Shown here: positions 1-5,959 of the stretch, piece after piece
How positions within the stretch are numbered: the first letter of the stretch is position 1
Layout of the letters: every line of letters starts with the position of its first letter
Assembly: GCA_946007445.1 (NCBI GenBank)
Contig: CAMGAL010000067.1
Location: forward strand, 1 to 9,230
Origin: an uncultured Mediterranea sp.
GTDB taxonomy: Bacteria; Bacteroidota; Bacteroidia; Bacteroidales; Bacteroidaceae
DNA length: 9,230 nucleotides
Direction of reading: 5' to 3'
The notes under the pieces: model-generated
Database searches by the model: none
The model's input: only the letters and a program-made list of their open reading frames with translations
Told to the model about the DNA's origin: nothing
Translations under genes and position numbers: made by a program

Positions 1-840
1 AGCATCGCTGCGAACCGGACGGACGACCTCGTGGTGGAGGTGGCAGGAAAAGGCAAAGTGATAGCTGTCCCCTACGACAGCGAGAGAAATCTGCCAGCAG
101 GACCCAACCAGGAGCTGCTGGACAAGGTGGCGGAGAGGAACAGCGACAACCTGCCTGTTGTCCTGACGGCTCATACGACGGTGAGGGGATGCAACTTTGC
201 CGGGCATGAGCATGCGACGGAGTCTACGGTAGGCGGCATCGACTCATACGCCTTAGATGAACTGGGCACCGGTTACGACTACCTGGCTCTCGGGCATATC
301 CATCGCGGGCAATTTGTCCAAGGTGGTCATCACAGGGTCAGGTATTCGGGAACACCTCTTCCTGTCAGTTTCGATGAAAGCTATCCGCATTCGGTCTCTA
401 TCGTAGAGATCAGCGCCCGGGGCGAGAAGCCCGTGGTGAGGGAGATAGAGATAGAGCCGCTCCGTCCGTTAGTGACGCTGCCCACCGCAGGGGTGGCCAC
501 CTGGGAGGAAGCGAAGGAACTACTGAGAAACTATCCCGACAACATAGAGGCCTACATACGCCTGAAGGTGGAGGTGCAGGATTTCCTGCCTCCAGAGGCC
601 AATCCGGAAGCACTGCAGATCTGCCAGGAGAAAAGATGCCTCTTCTGTGTCATCCAGGCGTTTCGCCCGAAGCTGCAACGACAGGAAACGGAGGTGATGT
701 CGGTACAGGAGTTCAAGAGCGAAGAACCGATAGACATTGCCCGGAGGTATGCCGAGGATAAGGGCATCGCATTTGACAACGACCTGCAGGAACTCTTCTT
801 TGAAGCACTCACCCTTGTGGACGAAGAGAGCAGGAAGTAA
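1..840 (+). CDS. sbcD: SbcD, nuclease subunit of the SbcCD complex (5' end missing)
   Basis: C-terminal part (279 codons seen) of the Mre11-type metallophosphoesterase subunit that, with SbcC, cleaves DNA hairpins and processes double-strand ends. The reading frame is open from the first base with no stop, so the real start lies left of the window; the GTG at 31 is internal. Family members are roughly 400 residues, so about 100 or more are missing, including the early metal motifs (DxH, GD, GNHD). What remains shows the later metal-binding histidines: AHTTV (His codon at 172) and LALGHIHRGQ (GHIH from 292), followed by the YSGTPLPVSFDE segment typical of SbcD and then the C-terminal capping region. 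It ends 21 bases before sbcC, the usual SbcD-SbcC order. The family call is firm; the missing motifs cannot be checked here. Confidence 0.93.
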   Translation, partial: SIAANRTDDLVVEVAGKGKVIAVPYDSERNLPAGPNQELLDKVAERNSDNLPVVLTAHTTVRGCNFAGHEHATESTVGGIDSYALDELGTGYDYLALGHIHRGQFVQGGHHRVRYSGTPLPVSFDESYPHSVSIVEISARGEKPVVREIEIEPLRPLVTLPTAGVATWEEAKELLRNYPDNIEAYIRLKVEVQDFLPPEANPEALQICQEKRCLFCVIQAFRPKLQRQETEVMSVQEFKSEEPIDIARRYAEDKGIAFDNDLQELFFEALTLVDEESRK

Positions 841-861
841 GATCTAATACCTCAGAAAAGT

Positions 862-3800
862 ATGAAATTCCAGAAACTGACCATCCATCATATCGCATCC
901 ATCAAGGATGCCGTCATCGACTTCGAGGCAGAGCCATTGGCTGACAGCGAAGTGTTCCTGATTACCGGCAAGACAGGGGCAGGCAAGTCTACCATTTTGG
1001 ACGCCATCTGCCTGGCTCTCTTTGCTGACACACCCCGACTCTACAGCACACAGATGCAAGGGGTAACCATTGATGCAAAGAAGGAGGTACAGATAGATGA
1101 CCCGCGACAGCTCATGCGCCGCAACACGACCGAGGCACACGTCATCCTGACCTTCTTGGGCAGCAACGGCATCCCGTATGAGGCCACCTGGGCGGTGGCC
1201 CGCTCATACAAGAAACTGAGCGGATCCATCAAGAGCAAGACGTGGGAACTGAAAAACCTCAACACGGGCCAGTCACTGACCAAGGATGCAGAGATAAAGA
1301 GCGAGATAAAGGCGGCTGTCGGACTGGACTTCAACCAGTTCTGCCGTACGACGATGTTGGCGCAGGGCGAGTTCACGCGTTTCCTGAACAGCAAGGACAA
1401 CGAAAAGGCAGAGATCCTGGAGAAGATTACGGGGGTGGACATCTACTCCAAGATTGGCGCCAAGGTGCATGAACTGACCACCCGGAAAAAGCAGGAGTGG
1501 GAGGAAGCCAAACAGCGGATGGAAGGCATACATATCCTCTCCGATACAGAGAAGGAACAGAAGGCCCAACAAGTGGCAGAGCTCGACGCCCAACAAAAAG
1601 AACTGAAAGCTGCCAGCGACCAAGCACGCATCATGCACGACTGGCTCCTGAGACATGCACGGCTGACGCAGGAGGTGGCCGATGCGGCAGCCAACCTCCG
1701 TCAGGCGACAGAAAGGGTCGAGAGCGAAGCGTTCACAGAGAGAGACTCCATCGTCCGGGAGTGGCATGACACCACGGATGCCCGGCTCTGGATGAGCGAA
1801 GCCGAAAAAGCCACTGAGGTTCAGGTACGTCTGCAGAAGGAACTGGAAGAACTGGCATCGGAGTTCGCCATGCTGCTGGGCGGACAACTGTGTGCTGAAC
1901 AGAAAGCCAGAGAGATAGCCGGAGAGATGGAGGCTATCACGAAGTGGCTGGACGATGAGAAGGGGAAGGCCACAGTCTACGAGAATGCCCAAACCATAGC
2001 CGGCCTGCTGACCACCATCAGCGAAGGGCGCCAAGCCATCGCCAGATGCAACAGGGAGATAGCGAAAGAGAGCAGAGCTCTGCACGAGGTGTTGGAGCCG
2101 ACTTTGGAGAGGGCCAGGCAGGAAGCGAAGATAACCCAAAAGGCCTTCGAACGGGAAGAGGCTGCCATCATGCAGCAGGAGGAAACGGTAGCAGCGCTGC
2201 ATCTGCAGGAGCTTCGCCGGCAGCACGACGCAGCCAAAGAGCTCTCCACACGCATCGCGACGGCCAAGGAACGCATCGAGAACCTGAAAAGAGTGCAAGA
2301 GCAGAGAGCCACCGTGCACCGACAGCTGGCCGAACGTCAAGAAGCCATCAAGGGGAAGAAACTCCAATCGGCAGCCATGGAGGCTCCTCTCCATGATGCG
2401 GCCATCCGGCTGAACACCCGCAAGGAGGATTTGGACAAGCAGAAAGAGACTATCCATCAGTTTGCCTCCGCCCTCCGCCTGAAGCTGCATCCGGGAGACA
2501 CTTGCCCGGTATGCCGCCAGAGGATTGAGACGGAACTGCCTCATGAGGAAGAGCTTTCGGCCTTAGTGGAGGGATTGCAGAGTGCCTACGAGGTGGCAGA
2601 GAAAGAGCATGGCGACCTGTTGCAAGCCAAAACGAGACTGGATGCAGAAATCCAAACCGAATCGCAGGCATACCAGCGTGACCTGAATGCGTTTGAAAGC
2701 GACCACTCGGTGGCTCTGGCAGAGGCTAAGGCTGAGGATGCTTGCAGAGCTTGTGGCATAGAGTCTCTCTCCGACTCTACCCTATCCGTCCTCTGCACCC
2801 TGGAGCTTTCTACCCAGACCCAAAAAGAGAGGCTTGCCCACCAAATCAGGGAGGGCGAGGCTCAGGAAGCCGCCATCAGGCAGCTACGCCAACTTCTCGA
2901 TGCCCGGCGTCGGGAGATGGAAGCAAAAGCAACTAAGGTTCAGCGGGCTGAGAAAGAGGTAAGCGACAGCCTACATCAGATACATATGGCCCACACGCTG
3001 GCCGGCACAAAGAAGAATGACGTGGAGAGCGCCGACCTGAAAGTGCGTGAGCAGATAGCCGGCATCCGCTGGGACATCGATTGGCACGAAGCGCCTGATG
3101 CGTTTAGCCTGACACTCCAGCAGGCGGCCAAGAGATACCAGGCAAACAGAGAGCTACAGCAGCAACTCACTGTCAGACTCCACACGGCCCGAACGGACCT
3201 TCAGAACGTGGCTTCCGTCATAGAGGCTATCTGGGCCGCTATCCCTGCCTGGAGAGAGAAAGAGGTGCCACACCCCTCGCCGGCAGGCAACCTGCCCGAC
3301 CGAGCCAACAGCATCTTGAACAAAGTGACGGTAACCCTCGCCCAGCTGCAGTCGGCAGCAACGAACTACCAGACGAACCACTCCCAGTTGGAGGCTTTCC
3401 TGTCCGCACACCCCTCTCTGACCGCAGAGCGACTGACCAACCTCCGCACCTACACCTCCACTGACATAGCGCTCCAAGAGAGTGAACTGAAGAAGGAGCG
3501 CGACGCTGTAGTAGCCAGACAGAGCTTGCTCGATAATGCCAACAGAGTGTTGCACGAACAGGAGCAGCAAAAGCCGACCTGGACGGAAGAGGCCACACCG
3601 GAAAGCCTTCAGAAGGAGATGAAGGGTTACGAAACATTGGTGGAAAAGTTGGGTGAGCAGAAGGGCTCCATCCATCAGGAGCTGCGAATAGATACCGAGA
3701 ACAGACAAAAGCTGGGAACGCTTATCCAGGAGGCCGACGCCCAGAAGAACATCTACCAGAAGTGGTCGCGCCTGGACGACCTGATAGGCGACGTCACTGG

Positions 3801-4278
3801 CAGCACCTTCCGCAAAATTGCCCAGAGCTATGTGCTCTCCAGCCTCATCCACTCGGCCAACAGCTACATGAAGACATTGACCGACCGCTATACCCTGAAA
3901 GTCAGTCCGGGCACGTTTGTCATTTCGCTCGAAGATGCCTATCAGGGCTTCGTCTCCCGAGCTGCCAGCACCCTGTCTGGCGGCGAGAGTTTCCTCGTCT
4001 CCCTCTCGCTGGCACTGGCGCTGAGCGACATCGGACAGCAATGGCAAGTGGACACCCTCTTCATCGACGAAGGATTTGGTACACTCAGCGGTGAGCCCTT
4101 GCAAAAAGCCATTGAAACACTGCGCTCCCTCCACTCCAAATCGGGTCGCCACGTAGGCATCATCAGCCACGTGGAGGAGTTGCAGGAGCGCATAGCGGTC
4201 CAGATACAAGTCAATCAGGAAGGGAATCATTCGAGCAGTAGCATACGAATTGTGCCCTCCCCGCCGTGTGAAGTCTGA
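862..4278 (+). CDS. sbcC: SbcC, Rad50-like ATPase subunit of the SbcCD nuclease
   Basis: Complete 1138-residue SMC/Rad50-type ATPase that partners SbcD in DNA hairpin cleavage and end processing in the cytoplasm. Length and layout are normal for the family. The N-terminal nucleotide-binding half has the Walker A motif GKTGAGKST at residues 36-44. Long charged Glu/Lys/Gln-rich helices (about 190-540 and 560-960) form the two coiled-coil arms, separated by the zinc hook CPVC at 548-551, where two SbcC molecules can join through a shared zinc ion. The C-terminal half has the ABC signature LSGGES (1038-1043), Walker B TLFIDE with Asp1069 and Glu1070, and the switch histidine in ISHVEE (His1103). 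A short serine-rich tail follows. The ATG at 862 is chosen because MKFQKLTIHHIASIKD is the standard family opening. It is probably co-transcribed with sbcD; no promoter is visible in the 21-base gap. Confidence 0.97.
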   Translation: MKFQKLTIHHIASIKDAVIDFEAEPLADSEVFLITGKTGAGKSTILDAICLALFADTPRLYSTQMQGVTIDAKKEVQIDDPRQLMRRNTTEAHVILTFLGSNGIPYEATWAVARSYKKLSGSIKSKTWELKNLNTGQSLTKDAEIKSEIKAAVGLDFNQFCRTTMLAQGEFTRFLNSKDNEKAEILEKITGVDIYSKIGAKVHELTTRKKQEWEEAKQRMEGIHILSDTEKEQKAQQVAELDAQQKELKAASDQARIMHDWLLRHARLTQEVADAAANLRQATERVESEAFTERDSIVREWHDTTDARLWMSEAEKATEVQVRLQKELEELASEFAMLLGGQLCAEQKAREIAGEMEAITKWLDDEKGKATVYENAQTIAGLLTTISEGRQAIARCNREIAKESRALHEVLEPTLERARQEAKITQKAFEREEAAIMQQEETVAALHLQELRRQHDAAKELSTRIATAKERIENLKRVQEQRATVHRQLAERQEAIKGKKLQSAAMEAPLHDAAIRLNTRKEDLDKQKETIHQFASALRLKLHPGDTCPVCRQRIETELPHEEELSALVEGLQSAYEVAEKEHGDLLQAKTRLDAEIQTESQAYQRDLNAFESDHSVALAEAKAEDACRACGIESLSDSTLSVLCTLELSTQTQKERLAHQIREGEAQEAAIRQLRQLLDARRREMEAKATKVQRAEKEVSDSLHQIHMAHTLAGTKKNDVESADLKVREQIAGIRWDIDWHEAPDAFSLTLQQAAKRYQANRELQQQLTVRLHTARTDLQNVASVIEAIWAAIPAWREKEVPHPSPAGNLPDRANSILNKVTVTLAQLQSAATNYQTNHSQLEAFLSAHPSLTAERLTNLRTYTSTDIALQESELKKERDAVVARQSLLDNANRVLHEQEQQKPTWTEEATPESLQKEMKGYETLVEKLGEQKGSIHQELRIDTENRQKLGTLIQEADAQKNIYQKWSRLDDLIGDVTGSTFRKIAQSYVLSSLIHSANSYMKTLTDRYTLKVSPGTFVISLEDAYQGFVSRAASTLSGGESFLVSLSLALALSDIGQQWQVDTLFIDEGFGTLSGEPLQKAIETLRSLHSKSGRHVGIISHVEELQERIAVQIQVNQEGNHSSSSIRIVPSPPCEV

Positions 4279-4303
4279 AAGAACATACCTAACAAGAAAT
4301 ATC

Positions 4304-4711
4304 ATGCAACAAGTAGAATTTACCCTCTCTGCCAAGCGCAGAGGATGCCACCTCGTGACGCGCGAGGTGATGGAACACCTGCCCAAGCTACTGCCCGCAG
4401 TGGGCTTGCTTCACCTCTTCGTGAAGCACACCTCCTGTGCGCTCTCCATCAACGAGAATGCCGATCCGGATGTGCGGTCTGACATGGAGCAGATACTCAA
4501 CCACCTCGTGAAAGAGAACGAACCCTACTACGACCACACCCTCGAGGGTGCCGACGACATGCCTGCTCATGCCAAATGCTCATTGTTTGGAGTCAGTCTC
4601 ACCCTGCCCATCTCCCAAGGCCGGCTGAACCTCGGTACCTGGCAGGGCATCTACCTCTGCGAGTTTCGCCAACATGGGGGTCCCCGCAGCATAGTGGCTA
4701 CAATCATATAG
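4304..4711 (+). CDS. yjbQ: YjbQ/UPF0047 family protein
   Basis: A 135-residue single-domain protein of the YjbQ (UPF0047) family. The E. coli member has weak thiamin phosphate synthase activity, but the physiological role of the family is not settled. Diagnostic segments are complete: KHTSCALSINENADPDVRSD (residues 41-60), HAKCSLFG (89-96), and GTWQGIYLCEFR (111-122). His42, His89 and the NENADPD acidic cluster are the likely metal- or ligand-site residues by family analogy. The reading frame extends upstream into the sbcC 3' end (a TTG at 4250), but the ATG at 4304 gives the normal family length and follows an A-rich leader. It lies 25 bases after sbcC with no obvious terminator between, so it is probably read from the same transcript; nothing in the sequence ties its function to DNA repair. 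Confidence 0.92.
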   Translation: MQQVEFTLSAKRRGCHLVTREVMEHLPKLLPAVGLLHLFVKHTSCALSINENADPDVRSDMEQILNHLVKENEPYYDHTLEGADDMPAHAKCSLFGVSLTLPISQGRLNLGTWQGIYLCEFRQHGGPRSIVATII

Positions 4712-4716
4712 AAAGG

Positions 4717-4803
4717 ATGGAAACGCTGACCCTCTTCCAATGGTCCATTATCACCCTCTCGGCTCTCTGCATCGGGATGTCGAAGACGGTGATGCGGCTA
4801 TAA
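4717..4803 (+). pseudogene. N-terminal remnant of a TauE/SafE-type membrane transporter
   Basis: A 28-codon reading frame starts at ATG 4717, five bases after the yjbQ stop and just behind an AAAGG leader, and ends with TAA at 4801-4803. Its product has a short polar start, one hydrophobic segment (QWSIITLSALCIG) and then GMSKT. This matches my knowledge of the first helix of Bacteroidetes sulfite exporter TauE/SafE proteins, which open with a similar QW...ALxIGMSKT pattern and continue for about 250 residues. Here the similarity stops after the SKT motif and nothing resembling the other helices follows in any plus-strand frame. The simplest reading is a gene destroyed by deletion that was once co-transcribed with yjbQ. 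The alternative is a genuine 28-residue membrane peptide or chance. The family call rests on about 20 residues. Confidence 0.55.
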
Positions 4804-4938
4804 ACATCACTCCCCTATCGGATGAGCTCCAAAAAGGGAACTCAAAAGGCACAGATTTGGCGGGAAATCGCTACCTTTGTCACCCTGCAACGTATAACAA
4901 CGTACACTTCGAAGAGTAACATCAAACCTTTCCTACAC
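4804..4938. other. Noncoding gap upstream of the HD-MsrA gene
   Basis: A stretch of 135 bases between the transporter remnant and the HD-MsrA start. It contains the promoter-like element described separately and is more A-rich than its surroundings. An in-frame extension of the HD-MsrA reading frame (from 4822) and a 59-codon frame (4740-4919) cross it, but neither product looks like a protein domain. No RNA gene, strong hairpin or repeat was seen. It probably holds the leader of the HD-MsrA gene plus leftover sequence from the deleted transporter. Confidence 0.5.
4872..4879 (+). promoter_or_regulatory. Candidate Bacteroidetes -7 promoter element
   Basis: TACCTTTG is a perfect match to the Bacteroidetes primary sigma factor -7 consensus TAnnTTTG. 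It would start transcription around 4885-4890, giving a leader of about 50 bases before the HD-MsrA ATG at 4939. The usual partner, TTTG at -33, is weak: the nearest TTTG is at 4856-4859, only 12 bases upstream instead of about 19-21. This could therefore be a promoter without a good -33 box, or a chance match. Confidence 0.33.
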
Positions 4939-5886
4939 ATGGCATCACCCCACCCCATCGACCTGGCACTGCGCATCGCCACTGCCGCACATGCCGGACA
5001 ACTTGACCGCGACGGCTATCCCGTCATTCTCCATCCCTTGAGCGTAGGCTTGATGGGCCACACCGACGAGGAGAAGATGACCGGATTCCTACACGACGTA
5101 GTAGAAGACAGCCAGCTCACCCCCGACGACCTGCTGCAAGAGGGCATCCCTGTAGGCATAGTCAACGCCGTACGCCTGCTCACCCGCACGGAGGGTATGA
5201 GTTACGAAACATATCTGCAGGCCATCATCGACTCCGGCAATCCCATTGCCCTGCAAGTGAAGTACAACGACCTCCGACATAACCTGGAGCGCAGCAAGGC
5301 CTATCCTGACCTGCAAGCCAAGTACACTCCTGCCCTGCAGCGTGTGCAGGCAGCCATAGACGCCTGCTCTCAGGTAGACCTCTATGTAGCTCCCTCCGAA
5401 CCGGGGATAGAGGTAGGCATCTTTGCCTGTGGCTGCTTCTGGGGTACGCAGTACCAGTTTGACAGACTACCGGGTGTGCTCCGCACGCTGGCCGGATATA
5501 CCGGTGGCAACGAGGCGTTCCCCAGCTATGCCGATGTGCGCGACCACCAAACCCACCATGTAGAGGCCGTCATCGTGGAGTTCAATCCGCAACAAGTCTC
5601 CTACGAGCAGCTCTGCCAACTCTTCTTCGAGATTCACGACCCGGCTCAGACAGATGGTGTAGGGCCCGATCTCGGTCCCCAATACCGAAGCTGCATCTTC
5701 TACCGCAATGACACCCAGCACGCCACCGCTCTGAAGGTCGTGCAGCAGCTTCGTGACCGAGGCGACGTGGTCAATACCCTACTGTTGCCCGAAGCCCGTT
5801 TCTACACCGGCGAGGCCTACCACCAGCACTACTACGAGAAGACCGGCGGTGAGCCCTACTGCCACGTGCGCGTCAAGAAGTTCTGA
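4939..5886 (+). CDS. msrA: HD hydrolase (alarmone-hydrolase type) fused to methionine sulfoxide reductase A
   Basis: A 315-residue two-domain protein. Residues about 5-140 form an HD domain like the (p)ppGpp hydrolases SpoT/Rel and MESH1: His32 (HPL), His52-Asp53 (LHD), Glu56-Asp57 (VED) and Asp111 with Asn115 (NDLRHN) match the metal and catalytic positions of that group, and no synthetase domain is present. Residues about 157-315 form MsrA, which reduces methionine-S-sulfoxide: catalytic Cys166 in GCFWG, GYTGG after it, Glu209 in HVEAV, Asp244 in GPDLGPQYRS, the EAYHQHYY segment and Cys308 in a PYCH tail, a possible resolving cysteine. The frame is open upstream to 4822, but those 39 codons look non-protein; ATG 4939 begins directly before the HD domain. 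The HD substrate is inferred from motifs only. It is probably transcribed on its own, and faces the GH2-GH130 gene tail to tail. Confidence 0.9.
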   Translation: MASPHPIDLALRIATAAHAGQLDRDGYPVILHPLSVGLMGHTDEEKMTGFLHDVVEDSQLTPDDLLQEGIPVGIVNAVRLLTRTEGMSYETYLQAIIDSGNPIALQVKYNDLRHNLERSKAYPDLQAKYTPALQRVQAAIDACSQVDLYVAPSEPGIEVGIFACGCFWGTQYQFDRLPGVLRTLAGYTGGNEAFPSYADVRDHQTHHVEAVIVEFNPQQVSYEQLCQLFFEIHDPAQTDGVGPDLGPQYRSCIFYRNDTQHATALKVVQQLRDRGDVVNTLLLPEARFYTGEAYHQHYYEKTGGEPYCHVRVKKF

Positions 5887-5913
5887 TGCAACAGCAGGCG
5901 CTGTACCTCTCGG

Positions 5914-5959
5914 ATCTCTCCTGCCACGACTGAGAAAACTGTCATCTGGCAGGAGAGGT
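5914..5959. terminator. Inverted repeat between convergent genes, possible terminator
   Basis: The arms 5914-5926 and 5947-5959 pair over 13 positions in the plus-strand RNA (11 uninterrupted Watson-Crick pairs, then one G-U and one A-U at the base) around a 20-base loop that can form three more pairs (5928-5930 with 5941-5943). It lies 27 bases after the HD-MsrA stop. The stop codon of the minus-strand glycosidase (5942-5944) sits in the loop, and the right arm is that gene's last codons. No T-run follows on either strand, so it is not a textbook intrinsic terminator; it may end or protect converging transcripts. Confidence 0.5.

Noticed and set aside
1273..2544. Long open frame on the minus strand (423 codons) opposite sbcC
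   Set aside because: It is the antisense of an unmistakable sbcC; the product is Leu/Gly/Gln-rich without any domain, as expected from a GC-rich coiled-coil gene read backwards.
4250..4303. Upstream TTG start for yjbQ overlapping the sbcC end
   Set aside because: It adds 18 residues not typical of the family; the ATG at 4304 gives the standard length and has an A-rich leader.
3154..4386. Long open frame on the minus strand (410 codons) opposite the sbcC 3' end and yjbQ start
   Set aside because: It overlaps conserved SbcC motifs (signature, Walker B) and the yjbQ start; its product shows no recognisable domain.
4856..4859. TTTG as a proper -33 box for the HD-MsrA promoter
   Set aside because: Only 12 bases separate it from the -7 element, well short of the usual 19-21, so it was not called as part of the promoter.
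4740..4919. 59-codon plus-strand frame overlapping the transporter remnant and the HD-MsrA leader
   Set aside because: It starts inside the transporter-like fragment in another frame, has no leader of its own and no recognisable similarity; the stretch looks noncoding.
4822..4938. Upstream in-frame extension of the HD-MsrA gene
   Set aside because: The 39 extra residues have no domain character and cover the promoter-like element; the ATG at 4939 sits directly before the conserved HD domain.
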